The notes below the pieces were generated by a model that was given only the letters and a program-made list of their open reading frames with translations, made no database searches and was not told the DNA's origin. A stretch of 64,000 nt of DNA from Larus michahellis (taxonomy: Eukaryota > Chordata > Aves > Charadriiformes > Laridae): assembly GCF_964199755.1 (NCBI RefSeq), contig NC_133903.1, positions 54,509,739 through 54,573,738 on the forward strand, written 5' to 3'. A program made the position numbers and the translations under genes. Positions 38,101 through 45,912 of this stretch are shown here, one piece after another. Within the stretch, counting starts at the first letter, position 1, and each line of letters starts with the position of its first letter.

Positions 38101-38387
38101 AGTAAAACTAAAGAACGCATTTTTTACTTTTTAGTCATCATCAGATAAATATCACTACTTACTGTATCTCTTCATTTCCAATTAACATTTTATCTGGTAT
38201 GTGCTTTATGTTGTAGATGCTGAAATCTTCATCTAAGGAGAAATATCCCTTGTTTACTTTTGTAAAGGGTCATTCCAGAGACTATGACTTTGCTTCCAGT
38301 CCACTCCATGAAGAAAACAACCTTTTTTCTGAGGATGAAAAGAAAAGATTAAAAAGAATTAGTACAGAGGAGTTTGTCTTGCTTTAA
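16838..38387 (+). CDS. ATG4C: ATG4C, autophagy-related cysteine protease 4C (ten coding exons, complete)
   Basis: Joining 16838-16913, 17577-17660, 18274-18507, 21646-21976, 23895-23965, 25458-25594, 29255-29333, 29999-30075, 34372-34491 and 38217-38387 gives 1380 bases: 459 codons plus TAA, against 458 residues in human. All introns are GT-AG and every junction keeps frame. The protein is a peptidase family C54 member. It trims the C-terminus of ATG8 proteins (LC3/GABARAP) to expose glycine, and it removes them from phosphatidylethanolamine, in the cytosol during autophagy. Visible key residues are the catalytic Cys111 in GWGC, Asp345 and His347 in MDPHY, and the conserved [17 protein letters not shown] and [14 protein letters not shown] blocks. 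The C-terminal EEFVLL (residues 454-459) fits an LC3-interacting motif. The start ATG has a strong context (A at -3, G at +4). The N-terminal DEVD caspase-type site of human reads DEVE here. Residues 173-192 form a poorly conserved loop. Identity is certain within the ATG4C/D pair because the sequence tracks human ATG4C throughout. Confidence 0.97.
16914..18273 (+). other. ATG4C: ATG4C coding introns 1 and 2
   Basis: Coding intron 1 is 16914-17576 (acceptor ctattttag) and coding intron 2 is 17661-18273 (donor GTATGT, acceptor gctttacag). Both are AT-rich with a few T-runs (for example about 18128-18158), and I recognise no other element. The 84-base exon at 17577-17660 separates them. Confidence 0.85.
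17577..17660 (+). CDS. ATG4C: ATG4C coding exon 2
   Basis: 84 bases, residues Ser26 to Asp53 plus one base. It encodes [19 protein letters not shown] followed by KCYHFKTD. The segment is nearly identical to human ATG4C and precedes the variable linker that opens the next exon. Confidence 0.96.
18274..18507 (+). CDS. ATG4C: ATG4C coding exon 3 (catalytic cysteine exon)
   Basis: 234 bases, residues Glu54 to Arg131 plus one base. After a variable linker (residues 55-73) it encodes [20 protein letters not shown] and then [19 protein letters not shown]. Cys111 within GWGC is the nucleophile by homology with human Cys110. The exon ends FLGR with donor G|GTAAGT. Confidence 0.97.
18508..21645 (+). 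other. ATG4C: ATG4C coding intron 3
   Basis: About 3.1 kb between donor GTAAGTTATG and acceptor cttgctgcag. Mostly unique AT-rich DNA. A local GC-rich patch of about 550 bp (roughly 20410-20960), with open frames on both strands, interrupts it. I recognise no protein or repeat family in the patch. Confidence 0.8.
21646..21976 (+). CDS. ATG4C: ATG4C coding exon 4
   Basis: 331 bases, completing Ala132 and running to two bases of Arg242. Conserved blocks are [50 protein letters not shown] and [13 protein letters not shown]. Between them, residues 173-192 differ greatly from human; this loop is known to vary between ATG4 paralogues. Donor is AAG|GTAAAA. Confidence 0.97.
21977..23894 (+). other. 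ATG4C: ATG4C coding intron 4
   Basis: About 1.9 kb, AT-rich. It includes T-rich runs near 22352-22367 and 22621-22648, and an unusual C12 tract (23689-23700) followed by an A/C-rich stretch to about 23800. No gene or repeat family recognised. Acceptor gtacttag ends at 23894. Confidence 0.8.
23689..23700. repeat. C12 homopolymer followed by A/C-rich tract
   Basis: Twelve C in coding intron 4, with an AAAC-rich tract from about 23735 to 23800 downstream. Confidence 0.9.
23895..23965 (+). CDS. ATG4C: ATG4C coding exon 5
   Basis: 71 bases, finishing Arg242 and encoding [13 protein letters not shown] then [10 protein letters not shown], plus one base of Val266. It is close to the human segment, and phase agrees on both sides (AG|A and G|TC). 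Confidence 0.96.
23966..25457 (+). other. ATG4C: ATG4C coding intron 5
   Basis: About 1.5 kb from GTAAATG to cctttcag. AT-rich and non-coding. A short CTCGGG/CCCGAG inverted repeat occurs near 24783-24805, in a GC-richer patch. No repeat family assigned. Confidence 0.78.
25458..25594 (+). CDS. ATG4C: ATG4C coding exon 6
   Basis: 137 bases, residues Val266 to Lys311. It encodes [20 protein letters not shown], then [16 protein letters not shown] and DYLEFVK, ending exactly on the Lys codon before donor GTATGA (phase 0). The VPVRLGGE motif is typical of C54 peptidases. Confidence 0.97.
28682..28712. repeat. Short TG microsatellite
   Basis: An imperfect (TG)n run, interrupted by tatg, lies in ATG4C coding intron 6. 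Confidence 0.8.
29111..29147. repeat. Poly(A) homopolymer, 37 bases
   Basis: A pure run of A ending in ggaac, in coding intron 6 on the sense strand of ATG4C. CR1 elements have no poly(A), so this is either a simple repeat or the tail of an unrecognised retroposed fragment. I could not identify such a fragment immediately upstream. Confidence 0.9.
29255..29333 (+). CDS. ATG4C: ATG4C coding exon 7
   Basis: 79 bases, residues Gly312 to Gln337 plus one base of Asp338. It encodes [19 protein letters not shown] then YYFAGFQ, identical to human over most of its length. Acceptor gcttatag, donor G|GTTAGT. Confidence 0.97.
29334..29998 (+). other. ATG4C: ATG4C coding intron 7
   Basis: 665 bp of AT-rich unique sequence from GTTAGTG to ccttgtag. 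Nothing further recognised. Confidence 0.85.
29999..30075 (+). CDS. ATG4C: ATG4C coding exon 8 (Asp-His catalytic exon)
   Basis: 77 bases, residues Asp338 to Glu363. It encodes [19 protein letters not shown] then IKDFPLE. Asp345 and His347 in MDPHY complete the catalytic triad with Cys111, by homology with human ATG4C. Ends in phase 0 before GTAGTA. Confidence 0.97.
30076..34371 (+). other. ATG4C: ATG4C coding intron 8
   Basis: The largest intron, about 4.3 kb. It carries a probable MIR-type SINE remnant (about 32135-32300) and several homopolymer runs (for example 30637-30650 and 33058-33070). No other exon or gene recognised on either strand. Confidence 0.75.
32135..32300 (-). mobile_element. 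Probable MIR/CORE-SINE fragment (ancient)
   Basis: The plus strand reads gcgacttccttaaggtcaca, then cagtggccaagct. This resembles the reverse complement of the MIR core and 3' region (acttgcccaaggtcacacagctag, agtggcagagct). An upstream attttacagtttaattgg fits the MIR segment around ttttacagatgagg. The match is by eye and the copy is highly diverged. Confidence 0.5.
34372..34491 (+). CDS. ATG4C: ATG4C coding exon 9
   Basis: 120 bases, residues Ser364 to Lys403. It encodes [19 protein letters not shown] then [20 protein letters not shown] and K. The [12 protein letters not shown] block is a strong C54 signature. Acceptor acttgcag, donor AAG|GTAGGT. Confidence 0.97.
34492..38216 (+). other. 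ATG4C: ATG4C coding intron 9
   Basis: About 3.7 kb. It includes two GC-richer patches (about 34680-34840 and 36780-37110). The second has overlapping open frames on both strands of 130-150 codons but no recognisable domain, splice-flanked exon or repeat family. The rest is AT-rich with poly(A)/poly(T) stretches near 37330-37390 and 37540-37560. Confidence 0.75.
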
Positions 38388-39645
38388 GGACATTTTACAC
38401 CGGATTATTGGCAGCTGTCCAGGAGAACACTGGCCTTTTAAAAAATAAAACATATAAAATGTACGTGTCCTCCTCCCCCCAGAAGGCAAGCTTGTGCTGA
38501 AATTGGTCTATTTTCATAAAGAGGATAATGTTTTATATGTTAATAGTCTTTAAAATGTCATTTGTAAATGTACTTACTAATTATTTTTGTTCACAACGAG
38601 ATGATTGAGTTTGTTGTGCTCACGAAGGCGGAAGGCGTTGGTTAGAGCCAGGGACGCTGGATTGTGCCTACAGGATGTCGTCCTGCTCTTGCCCTCTTGA
38701 AAAGCTTGGCCGGGCCCTGAAGCTGAGCTTGTCCCCTCATGGCCTGGCGCTCCAGGAGGAATCCTGAGCAGAGGCTGCCAGATGGGGGGGGGGGGCGGTG
38801 TCATGGACGTTTTATGTCCTGTCCGTAGGTTTTGAGACCGCGTTCTTCCTGTTTGTAAGCAAAATCTGAGCTCTGTATTCATGAGGTGTGGGTAGGACTC
38901 GCGTCTGTCTTGCAGCGTAAGCCCAAGTAGTCGCTAATGCTGTAATCGTGACCCTCATCCTGAGCAGCACAGGGCAAGAAAGGGAAGTTTGATATATCAG
39001 TAGTAATTGTCAGTTGCAATACTGATATAATTATATAGGCTGAATTGTGAGTTAAGATACTATTTAGCAGTATGATTTTATAATGGTTTCTCATTAAGCT
39101 TGCTTTGGAGCCTTAATATGAGGAGTGAAGATAAAGTATTACCTTTCCCCACAATTTTTAAAGGTTATACTATTAATATTAACTGCAGCCAATCAAAGCA
39201 GCTAAAGACAATTATTAGAAGAGAGCGGTGTTTGTTTCCTGTTTCAGCTACTATAACGGTGAGGCTTCTCTCCTCCTAGTGCAGCTTTTGAATCAAAGCA
39301 AACGGGGGAGTGGATGTTAAAAATTCGGGGCTGTTTATTTTTTTTTTATTTTTTTTTTTGGGTACATGTTATTGCTGTACAAATGATTACTTGACGGTGT
39401 GTGTTCTCAGATTGCAAAGAAATGTACATATATAGTTTCATGTTTTAACAAAGTAAATGCGATATTTAAAATATGTATTAACGCTGCTTGGAAAATAAAA
39501 AAGGTGTGAAAACGTGAAATGTGTGCGCCTTCTATATTAATATTAGATTCTCTAAGAGTGAATATAATCCTGCATCTAAACCAATATTGTAAGGTGTGAA
39601 TACTCTGTTTATTTGCAATAAAGGCAAATTTTATTGTTGTGTTGT
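38217..39645 (+). CDS. ATG4C: ATG4C terminal exon: coding 38217-38387, then 3' UTR
   Basis: The coding part (residues Met404 to Leu459) encodes [25 protein letters not shown], a variable stretch, [12 protein letters not shown] and ISTEEFVLL, with TAA at 38385-38387. One residue more than human is found in the variable stretch (SPLHEENN). The 3' UTR carries three AATAAA signals (38444, 39494, 39617). The last is followed by a GU-rich block at about 39634-39645 and is my choice for the distal end. The UTR also contains a Pumilio-type TGTACATA at 39423-39430 and an unexpected GC-rich patch with a G12 run (38784-38795). Confidence 0.9.
38444..38449 (+). terminator. ATG4C: Proximal poly(A) signal AATAAA of ATG4C
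   Basis: Canonical hexamer only 57 bases after the stop codon. Downstream sequence (gtgtcctcctcc) is only weakly GU-rich, so it may be a minor site giving a very short 3' UTR. Confidence 0.4.
39494..39499 (+). terminator. ATG4C: Middle poly(A) signal AATAAA of ATG4C
   Basis: Canonical hexamer followed about 20 bases later by a GU-rich stretch (aaatgtgtgcgcc), consistent with a working cleavage site. Confidence 0.5.
39617..39622 (+). terminator. ATG4C: Distal poly(A) signal AATAAA of ATG4C
   Basis: Canonical hexamer in gcaataaaggc, followed by a U/GU-rich element (ttattgttgtgttgt) 10-25 bases on. This is the best arrangement of signal and downstream element of the three. Confidence 0.6.
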
Positions 39646-42600
39646 AAACCAAATGTTAACCTATTCTAAGTGCCGTTCAGGCACAGAAGGCACAAATGTT
39701 GCCGATCCAAATAACGCGCATCACGTGTATTCGTTGAAGCACCTTCCTCCCTTTTATGAGAGAGAAGCGACTAAGGGGTAGATTTCAGGCAGAACCGGAT
39801 CAAGCGTGTGTATGTGTCAGGGCTGGAGCCTGCATTCGCGTGTGTTAATTGAGTTAATATTCCAAAAAGCCAAAATGAGATTGTGTTCACTTGTTTTCAG
39901 GGAAAAAACCAACCAACCACACATCATTTGTCTAAATTAGTAACCTCTGCGCTGTTGAATCCTACTAATAATTGGCATAATATTACTTTTAGATGCTGCG
40001 TGTATGTGAGGATGTTTGGCTTGATCTTGCTTAATATTTTTCATTAATAGCCCAGAAGAGGGAGTAAACAACATATTTATGGAATTTAGACGTCAAAATG
40101 AGGAGAATTGTGAATGTCAGTGAGAGCCAGAAAATAGAAGATTCCTGTTTAGTGAAGCACAGGTTAACGGAGCCTTAGGAAAAATAAAGCCAAGACGTTG
40201 AGTGGTTCCTTTGGGTGACAGTGGACAGGAAATTACACATGAAGTTGCACTTTGCCTTCAAGTTTTAAAAAAAAGAAAAAAGCAATCCTCTGGTGCATTG
40301 TTAAAAGCTGCTGTCACAGAGCAGGGGGATAAAACTGGTATAATCTGGTTTCGCCGATGCTCTCCTTTCTGCTCACCTCTCCGTGAGGAAGGCATGGACT
40401 AATTCAAGTGCACAGAAGAAGACGGGAAGTGATCAGGAGCCTGCGGGGATGGATTTACGGAAGGTGAATTTGTCGCTGGGTGGGTTTGTCACTTCTCTAG
40501 CTGAGGAGGGAGGGAAGCGCTACGGTTTCCATGAGTGTGCCCTGGCAAAGGGGGAGAGGAGTTGGAGGGAAGGGGAAAAGGACAGACATCTTTGGGAAAG
40601 GGGAAGGTGCTCGAGGAGGAGCGTCCCGCAGGGGAATCCAAGGCGGGGTGATGTTCCCACCCAGAAGTGGTCCAAGTCGTACCCTGTCAGGCTGGTAAAA
40701 GGCAGACCTGCCCAAAGGCCACCAAATGCCCGGTAAAGAACAACCTGTGTTCAGCGGATCAGTCGAATCAATAACGTCTTTTCCATTTACAGCCTCTGTT
40801 GTTGTAGTAATAATAAAACATAATAAGCCTTGGAGGCTTTAATGCACAGGAGTCTGCGATATTTGTAACGAAGTTGAAAGTGGTGCTGAGTTACGTGAAA
40901 CTAACAAAAATACAGAGCTGTGCAGTGGAATTTTTCCCTGATGATGTCGGGGGTTTATAGTTTTTAATGAAAGTTACTGTACAACTTCGATATATGCCTT
41001 AAGTCATATACATGAAGACCCACATCTCTTTTAAAGACTTCATCCTACCCCACTGCAGACTGCAGCCTTCGTAACGTTACTGGGAAGAAGCCTGGCAACC
41101 AGGAAGATGTCAACGGAGCGACTCTTCCCATACTGGTACCCTTACCGTTTCAAACGGGCAGGGGGAAAACGCGGACGTTCTGGAAATACACATGATAAAA
41201 ACAGTAATGACACCACTTGGTGACTGCGTTTTGTCATCAGACTAAACCAAAACTGCTCGGGCCTGATAATGCTGCAAGTTTTCCATGTCTAGGCCTTCGT
41301 ACCTCTTGGTCTGCTGTGCACTCACAAGTCGTGTCCTGGTTTGAGGACACTGAGCTTTATCTGAGATGGGAACTCAAGGATGAATTTTCCTTCTTCCTGA
41401 ACTCCACTGGCTGAAGCTCCTTAGAAAACCCCACGTGCACATACCCACCTACGCTAGCTGTGTCCCCAGAAATGAGCTGCTATTCAAAAGACCTTTCATT
41501 TGATAGTCTTGTAATAGAAAGAGTGTAATGGAAATATAAGAGCGATAGTATGGTAAAAAGAAAAATGTAGTTCTGCCATCCCAACAGCAAACTTCCCCGG
41601 AAGGGCGAAATAGTTTCATTTGTCTCAGTCTTTTTGCAACTTGTTGATAAAGAAAGGTAATGGTTGAAACACCTTTGCTGAGTTTATTTAAATAGCGGAT
41701 TTTTTTCCCCTTTTTGACTAAGGGGAAGAAAGACTTCAGTGCTACAACAGCCCCGGGTTTTGGTCCTTTAATCTGTCAGCAAATCCTTTAGTTTATCAGA
41801 GTGGTGTTTTATTTGAGGCCTGCTACAAAAAGTTGTTAAAAACTAGTGGGTATTTTCAGATAATTTTTTTTCATGTTTTTCGCACAAGGCTTAAGCACAG
41901 AGAAGGCCATACGTTGCCCTGGTGCACTCGTGTACAGTGGTGACACAAGTTAAATTACCAAGTTACCAGAAATTAATGTTTTTCGGTAACTACAGGGGAC
42001 TTTAATTGGAAACTATGTTAATCGCATAGTAATTCTCTTTACCTCGTCTGCATTATCTCCTGAAAAGTGTGCAATTAATTTGTGTCATCGCTGTTGCCGC
42101 TGCTGCCTTCAAACACAAACCAAAGGAGCATTAGTTACTCACACACCCAGCAGTGGCCGATTTTCTTAAAGGACTTCCACAAATCACTGGCTGATCACTC
42201 GCTCGCCTGACGGAACCGGACTGCCCGGACCACAGAAGGTGGCAAATCGTAGCTCTTGTCAAAGCCTGAGCTTTTAATCGCCTAATAACCTTTCTAATTT
42301 TCTGCCACCTCCGTTTTTCCTCAGAAGGAACATTTCTTTGTGTGTTTATAATATCTAATATTAGCTTGACCCAACCTCCGGACTCTAAATGACTGGCTGG
42401 GACTCTGCCTTCCCCTTCTAGCAAAGATATTGGCCTCATTTTTCAAACTAATGTGAGACCTCAGGGTCTTCTTTGACTCGCCTCTACCTGACCTGTGCCC
42501 AAAGCCCCATCAGCCCCCGAACTGATGGTGGAGGTGCTGGTCCCCCCCCCGGGCAGCACTGTAGCTGGGACTGGGAGCTCAGGGAGCCCACGTGGTGTAA

Positions 42601-44559
42601 GGACCTCCCCCCGGGACCTGGCTGCACAGCTCCTCCACGGGGAAACCCACCAGCCACCACATCCTTTGCCCGTTGGCTCCGTGGCCGCTGGCATCTCAAG
42701 CCAAGCTCATGACCTGATTTCTGACAACTTTCCAACCTGAAGTCTCAGACTGGGCTGGAGACTGGTGGAGAAACGCAGCGCGCTGGTTTAACTCCCCAGG
42801 GAACGAGCCAGCAGACCCTGAGGGATGGCTCTCGGGAGAGATGACCCTGGAAGGCTGGTTTTCTAAAGTGCCCGTTAAGGAGAGGGGGTTATTTACTAAT
42901 GTTAGCAGAGACAACTGACCTCAGAGAGAAACAGAGCCTGGAGAATTGTAGACCAGCTTCCAGAAGGCCTAGAAATGGAAAGACACTCAAGACCATTACA
43001 TTACTAAGTTAGTGCCCCTCTCTGGCTACCAGCAGAATGGCTTGTTTGTGCTGCCTTTCTTTAAAGACTTGTTTTCCCCCTTGCCATCCACCCACCCTGT
43101 GCTTCAGCAGAGCTGTAAAACTAAGGCCAATCTAATTTGTTCCCAAAGGTCTCCAAGCAGCTCCGTTCCTGTGAGAACAGCTAGGTGGGACTCCCCCAAG
43201 CACGTCCCCCTTGGCAGGTACATTTATCCCACAGTATTAATGAGATGCCCCTGAACAGCAAGAACATGAGTAGGTAACTCAGAACTACAGAAAACTACAG
43301 CTGCTGTGTTACCTTACAGTGTGGTGGCAGCTGGTGTTGAGGTGACACCACGCATCTCCTCACCTGATTTTCAAAGCCAACACTGGCTTCATGTTCTGAA
43401 CAAAACCCGCTCCTCCCTGGTCCCTGCGCAAGGCAAGACCATGAGAGTCACGATCTCTTCGTGGTGAGTTCCCTGGCTGCCAGAGGAGTCGACGTGACCT
43501 CGCACTTTTAAAACAATGCGGTAAATACACCTGATTGATTGACATTTAGCATGGTGACATGCTCCTTAGTTAAAGCAGTAACAGTGAACAAGTGGTTGCT
43601 CTACGTACGTTAACTGGCACTTAAACATCAGGTTCATTTATCTGCCAACGGCATGAAAATGCAGTTGGAAAACAGGGAATGGGGATGTGACAGAGTCCCG
43701 CTCCTGCCCCGAGCACTGCCTGGCTCTGCAGTGGCCACGGGCAGAGTCTGCCACTGCCCGGCCGTGCCAGACAGGCAACAACAAGCCCCAGTCTTGGGCT
43801 TTGCCCTTGCCCTTGGCTTACGGGTTCTTTTTACTGTAAGGACAGTCCTTTGTCTTGTGGTTTTTTTCCTTTAACTTACCCCTCCAAACCCAGAAGCGTT
43901 GGTAACGAGAAGCAGGCGAGCGGCTCGGTTATGCACGATACAGCCAGAAGGACACCACAGGGTATTTGGGGAGGCAGGGAAGGGATCTCCCATTTGCCAT
44001 TAATTACAGGAAGAAAATGGACTCACTCTGGAGACCTGATTTATTTCCAGAGTTATTGACAATCTCTTAACTGGAATGATGGAATGAAAAGCAACCGTCA
44101 GTGAGTTATGAAAGGTCAATAATGCCACAAATGAATACAAACAGCATATTTGAAATCCAGCCCGCCCTGTGTTCTGTTTATGCAACAATTTCATCCAAGG
44201 TGATACGGCTTTTCGGGGAGGCTGGAGCACCAGCTCTTCTCGTACTACCAGGAACCTCCTAGAGGGCAGAATATGCCGAGTGACTTTACGGTCCCTTACC
44301 GCCCTGCAGTTGATGACTGCGGGAGTATGGATGCAGTTCTTCTTCCCAGTGCGTGGAGCGCATCTCCCTAGCCCTGTGCGGAAGGCTGGGGAGCACAGGC
44401 AGGTGTAACACACGCAGTTACTTCAGCCTCATGCTCCGTATGCGATCCCTGCGGCTGGAGCCTCTGGTAGCCTGTAGCCGCTCTCTGGCAGCACAAAGGT
44501 GTTACAGCCTCCCACTGCCTTGGTTAGGCCATGCCAACATCATGTCAGGGGGTCTTAAA

Positions 44560-45010
44560 ATGCTGGAAACTTATTTGCATTGACAAAAAGATGTAAAGAG
44601 GCGTTTGAGGGAGTCAGGATTGAGCCCCGAGTAATCATCGTTTGACCCTATGATTAGGTACCTTCATAAGATGGTTTCTGTTGCCTAATTGGATGAACTG
44701 AGCTTTATAAACAGTTGCCTTCCCTGTTTGTAAGCAGTTCACGGGCAGCTGTAATTGTTTGAATCCACGGTGTGAATAGTAAAAAGAGCTTTACTTAATG
44801 ACTGCAGAAGCCTTTCTCGTGTGAGAGCTCTCTGGTATTTATTCACACCAGAATTCACGACGCTTTTGTTTTCTATGAACGCTCCTGCAAATAAAAACTT
44901 GCTCACTCTAATGTTTATGAATAAATGTGGTCGTAAATGCCATCAAAGCAAATCAGCAGGGTTTTATTTATGCAAGAAGATGCGCAAATAAATGTTTGCT
45001 GTTTTCGCCG
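44560..45010. promoter_or_regulatory. Candidate conserved non-coding element A
   Basis: A repeat-free, AT-rich block with a perfect octamer ATTTGCAT (44573-44580), several caudal/HOX-like TTTATG and AATAAA words, and CAAAGCAAAT and CAAATAAA words typical of developmental enhancers. No coding potential. Conservation is inferred from sequence texture only and needs alignment. Confidence 0.3.
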
Positions 45011-45864
45011 AGCTCTGGTGGGTGTTTAGGCGTGTGTTAAAACCAAGGCTTTGTGGGCTCTCTGCTCAGCATTCACACCATATTGTTATTTTCCACCTCC
45101 TTTCCTACGCTCTGATCCTGCCAGTGAATCCCTGTGCCCGCAGGGCGCATTATTAAAGTCAACGTTTCAGGTATTTATCCCCATCCAGCAGCTTGCTGGG
45201 TCAGTGGATAAGGTCACGCAGGGTAGTGGGATCACTCATAACATGCCCAGAATTGGGACCTCGCACTTGGGCGGACAAGCGGCAGTGGGCATTGCGATTG
45301 CAGCCTCGTGCTGTTTTCCGTATGGTACCCACAACTTTTTTTAGCAGGTACTCACAGCTGCTCTATTGGCACGTGCTGACTCGTGGAGCGAGGTGGCGTG
45401 GGGTTTGTCTTACACAAAAGCGCGGGAGGTTATTGCCATCCAACCTCGATCAGTGCCCTAATTTAATATAGGAGAGGATTTTCTTTTTAAAATGTAAATG
45501 TCAAGCCTTGTTAAAGAAAATTAAAATGCACTGAAATTAATGCGGTAGGAACTGTGGAGGTGCTTCGGCTAGAGTATCTATATTTATTAGAAAGGGAACT
45601 AAAAAAGGAAGTATTTTCTGATCAGTGTCCAATCCTTACACCGGGCCATTTGCAAGTTACTTACAGAATATAAGGATGTTATGCAAGTTTACAAATTTCC
45701 CTTCAAAATCTGCAGTTGGGGACGGGCTCCGGGGTGAATTCTATATCCCAGCCTCTAAAACCTATAAAAGAATATAATCTGAGACTCACCTCTTTCCTGG
45801 ATTTATCTGTAAATCCCCCTTCTCTTATCAAGATCATTTGGGATTTTGCGCTGGCCACACTTTC

Positions 45865-45912
45865 AGGGGGTTGGACTTGAAGACTCGGGTCGTTCCCTTC
45901 TGTTCCTTTGGT
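45865..45912 (+). mobile_element. Probable CR1 3' scrap
   Basis: The plus strand reads cagggggttggacttgaaga, then cgttcccttctgttcc, resembling the CR1 3' end (gggggttggactagatgatc ... gtcccttccaaccc). The terminal 8-mer repeat is not visible, so the assignment is weak. Confidence 0.4.

Noticed and set aside
42480-42740. Overlapping open frames of about 80 codons in a GC-richer patch
   Set aside because: Present on both strands with no recognisable content; no CpG island and no splice context.
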